A stretch of DNA of 64,000 bases from Nematostella vectensis (GCF_932526225.1 NC_064043.1:10087821-10151820), one strand, 5' to 3'; numbered from the stretch's first letter, positions 1 through 13,048 are shown. A program made the numbers and translations. Notes: generated by a model from the letters alone, not told the origin.

Positions 1-1
1 T

Positions 2-15
2 TTTATTCATTTATT
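2..15 (-). promoter_or_regulatory. Poly(A) signals of the dehydrogenase gene
   Basis: Two AATAAA hexamers on the minus strand (complement of 2-7 and 10-15) lie about 255 nt past the dehydrogenase stop codon. They are plausible 3' end signals. The 3' UTR would occupy about 1-268. Confidence 0.5.
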
Positions 16-268
16 TGAAAACATGTTTACATTATTGTCTCGATAACAAAACGGTGTTCCAATTTATTTTTGCACATAGTCTGAGAGCCACATGACTGAC
101 TGGGTTAGCAATCGTCACGGTTGACTTCCCTTGGCGTAAGATCCCTGATATCGGGGACATATACAAACTACTAAAACCAGGGATGTTAAAAAAATTTTTT
201 TGTAGTTTAGAATAAAGCTCCATGCTCCACGAAGCCCACTCGTTAATTAACACCATCACGGTACGATA

Positions 269-3200
269 TTACTTTGAGTTCTTGGCTCCCTGTGGTACGG
301 CGACCGGGCTTCTAATCTGGTAGACTGTGTCTAGCACGGCAGTAGGAAGCGATGCAAGAAAGGTGAAGACTTTGGTGAAAGTACCGACCCTGTAGCGCGT
401 CTGCGGGTCACATGACGTGATAGCATCTATGACGTCATCTATCACGAGGTGGGTCTCGGCCGATGCGTTGTTAAAGTTCTTCTCGAAGCTCTGGCAAACT
501 GCAAAAAAAAGAAACAATTCCTAGCCATGGAAATACGATTTTAGTAAAACTTGATATGGGTTTAATCAGGAGCCCCTGGTTTAATGAAAATTTTTAGAAA
601 GGCGCTGTTGAGATTGGCAAGGACTTCAAAGATTCGTGGTTTTATCGGTGACCGCTAAATAGAGGCATTTAAAGAGAAGTGCTACTGTAAAACCTTCCTC
701 TTTCCCATTTTGATTCTAAATTTTGTAATGACTTCTCTCCAGCCTTGTCAGGCTAGCCCGATGCCTGTCGCACCTTTGTCTCTGTACTCAATACCATACT
801 CCTGCTTCATCTCCTCGCTCAAATTGTCCCAAAGTGACATCAGTTTGCGCTCCGCCATCCCTGCCCACAGCGCTGTCTTGAAAGGCATGGGCTGAATGAT
901 GCTGACTCGGATTCCGTACGGAGCCATCTCGCGCCGAAGGGCGTCAGAAAACGACTCTACGCCGTACTTAGTGACGCTATAGGCAGCACGGAGAGCAGGG
1001 GTGACCACACCTACAACAACAACAACAACAAATAGACAGTATAACCTAGTATAAGGAGACCACACCTACAACAACAACAACAACAAATAGACAGTATAAC
1101 CTGGTATAAGGAGACCACACCTACAACAACAACAACAACAAATAGACAGTATAACCTGGTATAAGGAGACCACACCTACAACAAGAACAACACATAGACA
1201 GTATAACCTAGTATATGGTGACCACACCTACAACAACAACAACAACAAATAGACAGTATAACCTGGTATAAGGAGACCACACCTACAACAAGAACAACAC
1301 ATAGACAGTATAACCTAGTATATGGTGACCACACCTACAACAACAACAACAACAACATATAGACAGTATAACCTGGTATAAGGAGACCACACCTACAACA
1401 AGAACAACACATAGACAGTATAACCTAGTATAAGGAGACCACACCTACAACAAGAACAACACATAGACAGTATAACCTAGTATAGGGTGACCACACCTAC
1501 AACAACAACAACAAATAGACAGTATAGAACCTAGTATAGAGTGACCACACCTACAACAAGAACAACACATAGACAGTATAACCTAGTATAGTGTGACCAC
1601 ACCTACAACAACAACAAATAGACAGTATAACCTAGAATAGTGTGACCACACCTACAACAACAACAACAACAACATATAGACAGTATAACCTAGTATATGG
1701 TGACCACACCTATAACAACAAATAGACAGTATAACCTAGTATATGGTGACCACACCTACAACAACATCAACAACATATAGACAGTATAACCTAGTATATG
1801 GTGACCACACCTACAACAACATCAACAACATATAGACAGTATAACCTAGTATATGGTGACCACACCTACAACAACAAATAGACAGTATAACCTAGTATAT
1901 GGTGACCACACCTACAACAACAACATCAACAACAAATAGACAGTATAACCTAGTATATGGTGACCACACCTACAACAACAACAAATAGACAGTATAACCT
2001 AGTATAGGGTGACCACACCTAGTCACAGCAAATAGCCTATACTAGTATAATGAGTGTGTTTTGCTGTGACTAGGTTTTGTCACCCTATACTAGTATACTT
2101 TCTATTTGTTGTATTATTATACTAGTAAAGAGTGGTAAAACCTAGTGACAACAAAAAACAGTATGCTTAATTAAGGTGACCACAACTAGTCACATAAAAA
2201 ACAATCAGTATTATAGGATAGGATTAAACCTAATCACAACAAAATAGGCTGTATACTAGTATAGGGTGACACCACGTGGTCACAAAAAAACAGTCAGTAT
2301 TATAGTATAGGATTACACCTAGTCACAAAAATAGACTGTATACTAGTATAGGGTGACACCACGTGGTCACAACAAAAACAGTCAGTATTATAGTGTAGGG
2401 TGACTTCACCTAGTCACAACAAAATAGACAGTAGTATAGGGTGAACACACCATAAGAAAACACAGTCAGTTTACTAGACAGACCAACACATATTGTAACA
2501 ATCAAATAGTACACTAAGGGTAGAAGCAACACAGCAAGTCACAATAAAACTAGGGGGTCGTTGGGGTTTGCGGTATTGCGGTATTGGCCTCTTTTTTGGT
2601 ACGATATTGCGGGAAAAGAACAAAAAAAAAAGAAGGGATGCGATTTTCAAAACACTGCGAGATGCGAGATTTTGCTTTTTAAACGACGGTATTGCGGTAA
2701 AAAATATTGCGTTATTGCGGTGTTAGTGCTGCGATTCACGGATTTACCGGTAGTACGGGATGATTTAGCGGGAAATCTAGGAAATGTCGAGGTGTCGCGC
2801 ATTCTCTTCAAAATCTCGTCCTTTTGTGCGGTATGCGATATTTCCGATTTTGTTCTGCGGTATTGCAGTATTTTCGAAAATTTTGTGTGGTATTGCGGTA
2901 ATTAGACCCCCCAACGTCCCCCCCCCCCCTAAATGAAGTATACTAGGATGTAGTGTCACCACACCTAACTGCAACAAAACAGTAAGTTAAACAGTAAGCA
3001 AACGAACAGTGTCTATCGGATGACACTGGCTCCAGTGGCATAATCTCATGACGGTGAAATGAAAAAATGTCAACCGAATCTGTTGAAAAAGACTCACCTG
3101 CAATGCTAGAGAAATTAACCACGCGACCTTTAGCGACCTTGATAAGTGGTAGAAAGGTCTTTGTCACATCAATCAGCCCCCACAAGTTGATGTCGGCTTG

Positions 3201-5128
3201 CATCTTGTAATCGTCCATAGTGAACCACTCCAGTGGACCAAGGCCCATGTACCCCGCATTATTATCTAACGCCCATAGACCTAAATGATAACAACTTCTC
3301 TATAAAACGTACTATGAGGTCTGTGCGTTGGGGGGGGGGGTCATTTAGATGTCGATTTGGCTATTCGTTTGAATTTTGGTATAGGTGGTAGGTTTGACGT
3401 TAACTAATTATCGTCATCAACACGAGTTGTATAACTTGCGGGTATTTGCATTGGCTTTCTTTCGCGATTTGGAGCACGGGCTATAGGACGACTTTACTCC
3501 AAAGTGATGTATAGTGCTTGTAAGTGCCAAATAAATTACTTATTCCTACTTCAACTGGATTTATTTGCTTTGATTTCGGTTCCTCCAGCGAGCTCAGTCC
3601 CTACGCGCTTACGCTGGGGGTCGAGTTACTCATTCGCCAGGAGGCGGTTAGATAGAGCGTCGTTTGAAAGGTCGTAAGTTGAAGTAAGAAAACGTAGTTT
3701 ATTCGGCTCTTACAAGCATTAGACATCACGTTGCAGTGGTTATTTTATAGCCCGTGTTTGGAGACAAATTTATTTTCTAAAGGAATTGAATTTCGCGAAA
3801 ATTATAAAGCTTTTTTCCTCGAGAATGTTATTATAGGTTTTTACACACAAAAAAAAATGCTTCATTTTATGCTTGACTCGAACATATTTAGATCAAGGCC
3901 GTAAAACAAAAGTGAAAATTGCAGAGTTCTTAATCGTCTCATCAATTTTTTTAAAAAAGAGAGAAACTTAATCTGAGAGGTTGTTAAATTTCGCAGTGGT
4001 TAATTTCGCGGGAGTTTAATTTTGCGTCTCGATTTCGATTTTTGAAAAATCGCAAAATAAAAGAGACGCGAAAAATAGCAGCAATGTATTTCGCACTGCG
4101 TGTTTGCCGAGTTAGATTCAGTCTCCTGTAGAGGCTCGTATCAGAGTCACGCAAACGAGACTCGGGAGAAAGAATATGTATCGTAAAATCGAGGTATCGT
4201 TAGAAAGAGGTCCTCGATTTTACAATAAAAAAGTAAATCTATTGAGAATATCGTTGTAGAGAGGTCGGGTTAATTATCATCTTTTATAAAATAATAATAT
4301 TGTAACTTTACTCTGTGTAAGACTGTACAGTTACTCTCTGTATGTAATCTGCATTTAACAAGATCTGTCAAATCAAGAAAATCGATTAACTGTACTGTAC
4401 GTGTGTGGTGTTTTTCTCTCTTTGTTTATAAACAGAAACAGTAATATCATTAGAGGTCAAAATTACGCTTGGGAGAACAGATTTGTAACGTAAAATCGAG
4501 AATATCGTTTTATCCAATATCGTTAGATCGAGGTTATTACTCATACATTTCACTGTATTTCCGCCGGGAGGTTATCGTAAAATGCAGTATCGGAAAATCC
4601 AGGTTCCACTGTAGTTAGATGTGTGGTATATAAACATTATAAACTTATAATTTACCATAAATGCCTTGTTAGTATATCATATATAACTCAACCATCGATT
4701 TCCCACTTTCCCTTGAGCCAATTCCTATTTCTACAATCCGTGATGTTCAAACAAATAAATTTTTGACGCTAGACTGTTTTGACAGTCTGCGCGTACCTAC
4801 CCGTATCAGGCGGCAAACAGCTCTTTACTTTAGCGTACGCTGCTTCTATCTGTTCGTGCTTGGTAACATCCATCAAAAACGCCACTAGTCTTCCACTACA
4901 AGCTTCCTTTAGACTCTTTATTCCTTTGTCAGTGAGACAAGCGCCAAACACATTAAATCCCATTTGATCTAAGCGAATGGCGGTGTCCCGTCCAAATCCT
5001 GTATCACAGCCAGTTATAAGAACATACTTGTTGTTGTAGTTTCCTACCCGGCCTCTAGGCACAAGGAACTTAAAGGCAATCCATAACGCAAGTACTGCCC
5101 CGATGAAAGCGATGGCGACAAAGGACAT
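269..5128 (-). CDS. SDR-family dehydrogenase, retinol / 17-beta-hydroxysteroid dehydrogenase type (4 exons)
   Basis: Exons on the minus strand are 5128-4801, 3280-3098, 1010-774 and 498-269. They join in phase to 978 nt, or 325 residues. Residues 2-23 form a hydrophobic N-terminal anchor. The NAD(P)-binding motif TGCDTGFG is at 39-46, NNAG at 116-119, the catalytic Ser at about 168 (NFSSIAG) and YSVTK at 181-185, so the Ser-Tyr spacing of 13 is normal for SDRs. The [10 protein letters not shown] stretch and the C-terminal [11 protein letters not shown] region match the RDH/HSD17B6/DHRS9 group (SDR9C), enzymes at the ER membrane that oxidise retinol or steroid alcohols. The exact substrate cannot be read from sequence. 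Donors are GTAGGT, GTGAGT and a weaker GTGCGA after exon 3. That weaker donor is supported because its phase fits exon 4. A possible upstream start at 5176 is not ATG, so ATG 5128 was chosen. The intron before exon 3 is filled by a minisatellite that copies its 3' splice site. Confidence 0.93.
1004..2030. repeat. Minisatellite of about 19 units (about 53-56 bp) carrying copies of a 3' splice site
   Basis: The unit contains GACCACACCTACAACAAC, a variable (CAA)n, and ATAGACAGTATAACCTAG. It begins inside the dehydrogenase exon 3: the first bases of the exon and its acceptor, at 1001-1013 on the minus strand, are themselves the first unit. Units vary in CAA number and in the last bases (ATATGGTG, ATAAGGAG, ATAGGGTG). 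From about 2020 to 2470 it passes into diverged, longer relatives with GGTGACACCACGTGGTCAC and CAGTCAGTATTATAG. Confidence 0.93.
2020..2475. repeat. Diverged continuation of the minisatellite
   Basis: Longer imperfect units containing CACCTAGTCACAACAAAATAG and TACTAGTATAGGGTGAC repeat four to five times here. They appear derived from the array at 1004-2030 but are no longer regular. Confidence 0.7.
2553..2922. mobile_element. Candidate inverted-repeat element (MITE-like) with GGTATTGCGG motifs
   Basis: The ends are GGGGGTCGTTGGGG at 2553-2566 and, on the opposite strand, GGGGGACGTTGGGG at the 3' side, followed by a C run. The interior is packed with near-copies of GCGGTATTGCGG in direct and inverted orientation. 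It lies in intron 2 of the dehydrogenase gene. Open frames here are not genes. Confidence 0.55.
3475..3756. mobile_element. Candidate MITE with about 90-bp imperfect terminal inverted repeats
   Basis: The left arm starts CACGGGCTATA and contains TGCTTGTAAG; the right arm ends TATAGCCCGTG and contains CTTACAAGCA at the matching inverted position. The arms run on to TACTTCAACT and AGTTGAAGTA. The GC-richer centre (3580-3650) looks unrelated to the arms. It sits in intron 1 of the dehydrogenase gene. Confidence 0.6.
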
Positions 5129-6158
5129 GACGATATCGCGAGGATGAAACCTGCTTTTGTGGAAGCTCGAAGGCAAGTTTCCCTACCCGTAATAGGATAT
5201 AGCTGGATTGTGATAACAAACTGTCCTTTCAGTAGCCTGGGTAGCATCTCAAGGGTATTGGACGGGGAGGCGCTTACTAGCGTGACAGGACTAAGCGCGT
5301 GCAGGGGTACACTTGTTTTTACTGACTTGAGACGCCTGGGTACGAGGCAGGAGAGAGGGGGCGAGAAAAGAAACATTATTTTTACTTTTATATGGATTTC
5401 TGGCAGCCCAAGGGGCTGATCCGCTACTGCCTTTTGTCATGCTTCGGCTCTCACGTTTAACTTACGCTGTCGCACCTTTGTCTCTGTACTTAATGCCTTA
5501 ATTTTAAGGTAAAAGGTTTCCCGCTGATATTTGCTGTCGGAAAAATGTCACGCTAGCGCGTGGCACCATGGTAAGAGATCATATTTAATTTCCGGAATTG
5601 CTTGAAAATAAATTCATGTGAGTCAGCCAATACAATGAAGACACCAGTGATGACAGAATAGTTGTTAGTTAAAAGTTGATGGGGGGGGGGGGGGGGACCT
5701 TTTGTAATGGAAGATCATTACCGGGGTACGGTGAGAGGCGAACAGCAGAAGACTGATACATCTATTACTTGGGGAGTGATCGGCGGATCCCGACCTAAAA
5801 TGGCACGCGTATTACGGATTGAAAGGAAAAAAATAAAGCGGTTTGCCGGATCACGGATCTATTTGTTGAAAATTTAACGTCGAATTTTTTTCCCGATATA
5901 TGTGACTGCAGATTTTGCCGATTTTTGACTTTAAAATATCACATAAAATTAACTATGATTTTATTATTTTTATCGATTGTTTTCTTTATGCGAAAAATAA
6001 GACAAGTCACGTGAGGAGCACAGGGTACCCGATCAAGTGGTACAGATGACTACCAAATAAAGTCGCAAATAAGCAGAGCGAAACCAAAGGCAAAGAGGGT
6101 TTTGCGTAAACCAGAGTTCTTGTCTAGTTTTGTACTTCTGACTTAACATTTCTTCCTG
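5129..6158. other. Divergent intergenic region between dehydrogenase and TMEM272-like gene
   Basis: About 1.0 kb separates two start codons pointing away from each other, so both promoters should lie here. I see no clear TATA box. It holds a 16-base G run at 5681-5696 and, at about 5464-5497, a 33-bp near-copy of the exon 3/donor junction of the neighbouring dehydrogenase (see findings). Open frames on the plus strand here look like noise. Confidence 0.6.
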
Positions 6159-9100
6159 ATGGAGGAGCCAGCTAAAAGGCCTTTAGATGTGAGTATCTAC
6201 CTAAAGCTTTCTCGATATTTTAGATCTTTCTTACGATGTAGAACTTTCGTAGGCAAATCGAGAAAGTGAAGGTAACTCATCGCCACAAATGTAGATTCCG
6301 GTTCTTTGTTCTTCGAAACGCCTGCCTATCTTCTTCGGATTCGTTCGTTTTTCTGTTTCGTGTGAAGAAGATTACATTAAGCTTTAAAAACACTAATAAT
6401 GCATTAATACGAATGCCTATTTTGACTAGAAAATAGAATAGTGAAATGGAGCGTTATTCGGTTTCTGGCTTCGTCAAGGAGGAAGCGAGTATCGCCGAAG
6501 AAAGATGAGCTTCCCCCTCCCCAAGTTGTGTACACAGATTTAAATGTGTTTCTATTGTAGTACAGAACTTGTTTCCCTGGCACGGAAAACAACCGCTAAC
6601 CACAAATGGCCTATAGCTCTATTAGATGTTATGCTGATACGTTTATATATCCCTTACTTATGTTAGGTATTTATGATTATTTATATGTTTCCATTCTTTC
6701 AACTTTAGAATAGATCCTTTTACCAATTTAAAAAGATTATTGTATAAAAGGCATTTACCATACCCGATGAATTTGTTACTGGTATAATAAGGTATTGCAA
6801 TGCCTCAAAGACTGTACATATTTCATGTGCCTTAAAAGAAATTTGACCAACAATCTGGGACACAGTTAATTTAAAGTGATTTCTTGTAAACCCACTTAAT
6901 GGCTTAAACCACTTGGGCCGGGATATTGACTTGATGGGCTCAAGAATGCAATACAAAATAATAATTTTAAATGTTTCAAAAGTTTATATCTTTCTTAAAT
7001 GTGTGTTTACAAAAACATAATAACCTGTGTATTTTAAAGAATGTTGATCAACCACTCTTTGCTATTGTTTACAATTGTAAGATAAGCGATTTTTTTTAGA
7101 ATACTTTGAAATGACAATCCTTAAATGAAGTCTGATACGTTATTGATGGTATTTGATTAAAAATATATTGGTGACCAGGCCTGTACCCAGGGAGGGGTGC
7201 AGGGGGTGCGTTCGCACCCCCCAAAACGGCGGAGAGTAAACTTACGGTTCACAATAAACATGCTCTTTGTAGCCAAAACTATAAAGCATAAGATAATTAG
7301 ATAAAAAAGGTGTTATAGATCAATCTGGGATGTCATAAATCAATAAGTCAAACTTTTTTGTAGACAAATCCGATTATAAATGTGGCATAAAAATGGCCTA
7401 GAATATCCTTTTTTGAAGGGAAAGGGGGATGGTAAGGTTTTAATCCGAAACCTCATCTCTCCTGACCCCCACCCCGGAAAAACTAGGCCAACTTTTTTGG
7501 ATTTCGCACCACCCTCCACCAGAAAAAATCCTGGGTGCAGGCCATGTTACTTACTTGAAATAGCCAATGGAAAGGGTGCCTTGTGTGACTTGGTAATGTG
7601 AAGGAGCGAAAAATAAATGATAGTCACTAATAAATGATAGTCACTCTTAAATATTAAACACATGTTTTGTTTTAAGGATATAGAAGCTGCAGCAGCAGCA
7701 CAGTCAAATGCTCCGCCCTCTTACGGTGGCACCGAGACAGGGGGTCTGCCGTCATACCAAGAGGCAACAGGTGTGTGTCCATCATACTCAGTGTGACCTC
7801 GATGTGACCTCATCCTGTGTCTAAAGAGGGTAGATGTTGACTATCTCCCCTGAAACCTCTTTACAGTCTTTACTTGGTGTACACTGTTCTTTAATGCAGT
7901 GGAGGCTCATTTGGTTCTTGCCCTCATGGGCGTGGCTAGGGGGATGAGCAGGAGGTACTCACACGCCTCCTTGACTACCATAGTCTGATTCTGTTTTATT
8001 CAGAATTGTCAAATATTGTACTTTTTCTGTAGGATATCTATTATTGTGTACCCCCTCCAGGCAATGCCCCTGAATACGCCCTAAGTATAAGTCGTCAAGA
8101 AATTAATCTCCCTTAAATCTTTTCTTGGTGTAGTTGGTCTTTACATCCTTTCCTTTGGGGAGGAATTGGACTACAGTCACCAAGAGCTATTTTGCAAGTC
8201 GAATTATAAACAAATACTAAAGTACTATTTATCCAGAAAATGAAATCAAAACAATATCTGCTTAGTGAGAAGGCCATGTTTAAGCTGAAGTAATATATGT
8301 GTTACTGTTCTACTGTTGCCCTCAACATTTTTTTTAACATTTTCACCATTCCATTCCAGAGCCACCTCCACCATACTCATCACTCTTTGGTGAGATAAAA
8401 GATGTGAGAAGCAGGTCATCATCAGTGTTTGACTTCCTGCTGAAGCTTATTATTCTCCTGGTTGGCACAAGTGAGTGTACTCAGTCATTTATACAAAAAA
8501 AAACACTCAAAAGTAAACAAAAATATATCCCTATCAAGGGAGTCCCCCCTTGGAGAATAGAGAATAACAAATCATTCTTTGAAAGAATCATAGCATTCAA
8601 TACATCACATTAAGTTGTTTTTACAACAAGGCTAAGACTTTTTTGGGCAAACCCTTAAAAAGGGGAGCTTTTTAATCTAGGTTATTTTCTATAATCTTTG
8701 ATCAATGCTATCATGATAAGATCATATGTTCAGGTGTTCTTAATCACCCCTTATTGTTGCAGTTGGATGCACTGTTGCTATTGCTCTAATTATGGCTATC
8801 CCAATCGCTATGATTGTTATTGGTGAGTATTACAAAAAGATAATATTTACAATTTAAAAGGTTCTTCCAGACTATTTTAAAGGTTGAGAATTTTTTCACT
8901 TTTTTGTGAACAGTGGAATTTTGCTTGAAGGCGGATGGAAGATTATTTTATCAAAAAAGTAATTTTATAAAAGAACAAAAGTTTTGCAAGGAATCAAGAA
9001 ATAACATGTTTCTTTTGCTAACAACAAGCATAGCCTAATCCCCTTAATTAATTGTATTAGAACCTATTTTCAGCTAAATTAATTAGTTAAAAACTGCTAT

Positions 9101-9682
9101 TTTCACATACTTTCTGTTTAGCCTTTGAGTTCTATTTTAAAAGGCTAATCACAGAGAATAACAAGCAGACTGTAAATTTTGTTACACCCTTTTGTTATGC
9201 CCTCTCTTAAGAATACCTACTGTAAAATTGTTAGATGTGTTTTTGTGTTCATTCATGTTTTATTAGATTTCATGTCTATGAAATTCTCTTTCTAAGGTGC
9301 GAAATACAAGAACCAATGTCCCATTGAGGACAAAATCCCAATCTACCTGATTGTCGGTGGCTCTTTTGGGATCTTTCGAAACTTAGTATCACTGTGCCAG
9401 CGAGCAAGGAAGAAAGAGGGGGAAGAGGAAGAACAGAAGCGCCGTAACCCATTAGAGTCTGTCCTTGACTGCTTTTTGACAGCCTGGTTTATCGCCGGCA
9501 ATGTCTGGATTTACTCCAACTACCAGCCAAACTATGACCCTTCTTCAGGGAACGCGTACTGTAATCAAACCCTGTACCTGTTTGCATTCTGGTTGACAAC
9601 AGCTACATACATCATGCTAGGTACCATCTGTTTCTGTTTGTGCTGCGTTGGTATCTGTGCCGCTGCGATCTCTGAGTCTTAG
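6159..9682 (+). CDS. TMEM272-like four-helix membrane protein, copy 1 (5 exons)
   Basis: Exons are 6159-6188, 7677-7770, 8360-8470, 8763-8822 and 9297-9682, joining in phase to 681 nt, or 226 residues. The cytosolic N-terminus is Ala/Pro-rich and has PY-type motifs (APPSYGG and EPPPPYSS), which bind WW domains in other proteins. Four hydrophobic segments follow: one across the exon 3/4 junction (LLKLIILLVG, then CTVAIALIMAIPIAMIVIG), IPIYLIVGGSFGIF, CFLTAWFIAGNVWIY, and the Cys-rich last segment with TICFCLCCVGIC. The block YLIVGGSFG plus the CxxCC-like end is typical of TMEM272-like proteins, whose function is not established. An acidic/basic linker (KKEGEEEEQKRR) separates segments 2 and 3. 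A tandem relative lies 5.5 kb downstream on the same strand. Confidence 0.92.
7178..7543. mobile_element. Candidate MITE in intron 1 of TMEM272-like copy 1
   Basis: GGCCTGTACCCAGG at 7178-7191 and the inverted CCTGGGTGCAGGCC at 7530-7543 match at 13 of 14 positions. The left end continues into GGTGCAGGGGGTGCGTTCGCACCCCCC, a local palindrome also seen in degraded form near 24375. Target duplications are not evident. Confidence 0.5.
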
Positions 9683-10263
9683 GATTGTGAACTACTGTAA
9701 GGTAAAATTTGATTAAACAGAGTTGAATACCATTCTTTTCTAGGACATTGGTATTATCATGGCACAATGTGTGCTAGTGAAAACCTTTAAAATAGTCAAG
9801 CAATATGTTAAGAAGTATAGTGTTAATGATATAATCAGCTGTAAGAAAACTAGAAACTGTGATTTTGTGTTTTGTCAGAATTGTTTGACTTGGTCAACCT
9901 AATAATTATTTCCCTAGCAATGAAATCATTAGGTAAATGTTCGTTGTCTAAGTATATGGGATACATATCACTCGCAGTAAAAGTAAGGCAATTAGGGTGT
10001 TTCTTGATATGATGATCCACTATTTCCAATTCCAAGCTGTTTCTGTTTTTGACTTATTTGAGGTTAACAACGAATATGCATTTTTTCTTCATTAAACTGA
10101 ATTTGATAGATTTGTTTTTATGACGACCATGGTAATATATGTTCTCCATACTCATGCATTATGTGGATCAAAGTAATATTTTTTACACAATGGCATCAAA
10201 GTAAATAATCTGTTGTATCAAATAACTGCAAACTAAAGTAAATGTGTATTATTCAAGTTACTA

Positions 10264-10269
10264 AATAAA
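10264..10269 (+). promoter_or_regulatory. Poly(A) signal of TMEM272-like copy 1
   Basis: AATAAA lies about 580 nt past the stop codon at 9682. No closer canonical hexamer is visible. Confidence 0.35.
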
Positions 10270-11450
10270 CACAGAAGACAAAGATGCTGAAGCCAGTGTT
10301 GCAAACCATTTTCATACTCTGCCCCCCCCCCCCCCAAGTTCTGTATTCTTTAATTTTTCATGTATGATTTGAAACTCTGTGGATGGAGCTTGAGTCCAGT
10401 TGTCAATTTTATTAGATCATTTTCAAATTCTTGTGTATAGTACATAACTGCTGGATCAGCTAACATGTACAAATGAAACAATAACGATGATAAAAACAAA
10501 AACAAATAGAAATAGACTACTACAGCTGTTTTGGGGTTTGCTCACACCCTCAAGGTACCGAAAGGGCATCTTTTGATTCTAAGGATAGGAAAAAATACCA
10601 CAAAGAAAAGCTTTCATTTTTCCGTTTTTTTGTTGTTGGTGGGGGTTGAAGAAGGCGCGCTCCGGAAAAAATATATTACTAGGAATGGAAGGCTTACGAA
10701 ATTTAAAGGGGCAGTATCATGGTAATAGCTTCATTGTGTCCGTCCGGACACAACGAATTTCATTCAAATTCTATTATTAACTTATGAGCCTTTGTTCTAA
10801 AAGGTGTCCTGGACGGAAATCTTCTATTACTCCCCCCCCCCCCCCCTACCTACAGGGTTTTATGAAGAACGCTTTTTTAGACGCTGATTCGCGTCACTGA
10901 TAACCGCATAGCGAGACAAGCGAAGCCAAGATGGGAAGTCAAGCGAAAAGAAAGCGAAGCACCATTGGTAGAAAACTTGTGATGATAGATGCTATCCAAA
11001 CTTTACATTGTGCATTTTTGGATTTTTGTAAGACTTATAATTTCGTAAGAAGCACAACCAGGGGCAATAATCGTAATCGGACCTCTGCAAACCGTACAAT
11101 ATTTATGATTTCGTATATGGCCTTTGTTCTATCGTGAGCTCTGATTGGCTGATAATTCGACCTTATTCTCACTCCGTTACGTCCGCATAAACGTGGATCA
11201 CAACACTGGCGCCGAATCCTTGTCGTAGTTTTTTGCATTTTTCTTGAATATATATTTCCTTGTATAAGCTTATTAGGAATTTTAGAATGAATATGAAGAT
11301 TTGGCCTTGAAAAACCTGACAAAAGGACCTGTTGCTTTATAAGATGGCCGGAGACGAAACTTCACAAGTCAAATCTGCTACCTTTCGCCCCTAGAATTAT
11401 TTACCTATTTTTTATCGTGCTTCCCTGTGTGCCAACCGTCCTAGAATAAA

Positions 11451-11453
11451 ATG
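11451..11453 (+). other. Possible one-codon initiator exon of TMEM272-like copy 2
   Basis: ATG is followed at once by GTAAGT, a consensus 5' splice site, and phase 0 matches the acceptor at 15228. This is only a candidate; a second phase-0 candidate ends at 11820. Confidence 0.25.
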
Positions 11454-12706
11454 GTAAGTGCATATATTTATGGCTTATACTTTCATATTTTCCCTTTATC
11501 TATAACCTTATATCTGGCTGTCGTAATCAAATTTGAGGTGATGGAATAATGTGTTGGCCATGATCACTTTTTCACCCGAACCGGATCCTTTAAACTTTTG
11601 TTATCGGAGGCATATTCATATTCCGGTTCCACTTTTATGTTTTAATAGAGCCGGTTAAGAGGCAGATGTTTCTTTGAAAACAGCTGATATCAGTCGTTTA
11701 GTTGTTCCAGTAAAGACTTATGTTTTGTCGTCCTCGGTTTACTAGCAAATTGCCACTCGACTCGGATAAAATGCGGACTATCCAAAGACTTGAGAACAAT
11801 ATCCGCGCGTTTCAGCTGAAGGTAAAATCTACATGATATTTTACAGTCGATTTACCCTTCCCTGACTTTATACTTTTAGATAAAATATAGCGTTTGATCA
11901 TTGAGTCGGTCTTCACTAATTTCTCGCTATAAATTTGTATGTTCTCCCGCACCCCAAGTTTATGTCACGAATTCTCGAAACGTTTTGAATAGAAAAATTC
12001 TAGAATCACTAAAGCAGAACTAACTGCTCATTTTCAACGGTTGGGTTTAATTGTTCTCGTTGATTATAATTCTATAGTGTTTATCAGTACAACCTTTCAT
12101 GTAGAATAACTGGCACCGCCAAAAACTTCTAGAAGCGGTCATTTTCCAGTTGCAATGTGATTCATAAAACCAATTTAAATTTGGTTTCAAATTAAATAAA
12201 ACCTAAACTATGAATATGTTGTACTTTCTCTAGTAGCACAATAGAATAGCGTTTATCTGTTTCTGTATATCCCGTTTATATAACTTGAATCGCTGTTCTT
12301 TTTAGATAAATATGTTGTGTAACTTGATATACGTGATTATGGTATTTAATTTTCCCTCCATTCTCTTATCCTTGCTCTTTTGCCATAAGGTCAAGGTGCA
12401 TTTTAAGGCAGGCAATATTAAAATGGGGTTTTAAGTTTAATCTGTTTAGTGGCAATTGCACCAAACTTGTGATACTAAGCATTTTCGGAAATCGAACGCA
12501 ATCGAACATAATCGAATGATTGGATTCGATTATTTTTGATAATCACACAGAATCAAACATTTAAATAGTTTCTAATTCGAATGAGTTTGATTTCGAACAG
12601 CAAGCAATCAAGCAAGAGACCATACATTATGTCTGCTCTAGAATCCTAAACAAAAACCATGGTGTGATGAAGGTTCAAAAAGAATGTTTTTTTAGGGCGC
12701 TCTCTG

Positions 12707-13048
12707 AGGGGTCCCCGCCCACACTAACATGGATTCAAAAGAATTAGGATTCGTTTCGTCGAAACACATCACTTGATTTGCTCCCACACTATTGTTTTCG
12801 CAGCGTGTTCGCCTGGATCCAGTGGTTCACACTAACACAGATTCAAACGTTTGAAAATGCTGAAAGGTAGGGGGTGATGTCATTTTTAAGATATGCGCAT
12901 GCATATCTAAAAAAATACTGATCTGTTTTTATTCAAGTTCGACTGCGTTTTCAAAAGTATCTGGATTCACTGGATCCAGCATGCGTGTTAGTGTGGACGG
13001 GAAAGTATACGGATCCCAACGAATCCATGTAAGTGTGGACGACCCCTG
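12707..13048. mobile_element. Candidate MITE with AGGGGTC termini
   Basis: The left end reads AGGGGTCCCCGCCCACACTA followed by ACATGGATTC. The right end, read on the minus strand, gives AGGGGTCGTCCACACTTACA and TGGATTC, so terminal inverted repeats of about 30 bp are clear. A second inverted pair inside (GGATCCAGTG near 12815 and CACTGGATCCAG near 12970) suggests longer imperfect arms. No coding capacity. Confidence 0.65.

Noticed and set aside
5129-5176. Longer N-terminus of the dehydrogenase from 5176
   Set aside because: The first codon there is TTG, and the added residues precede a normal N-terminal membrane anchor that starts well at ATG 5128.
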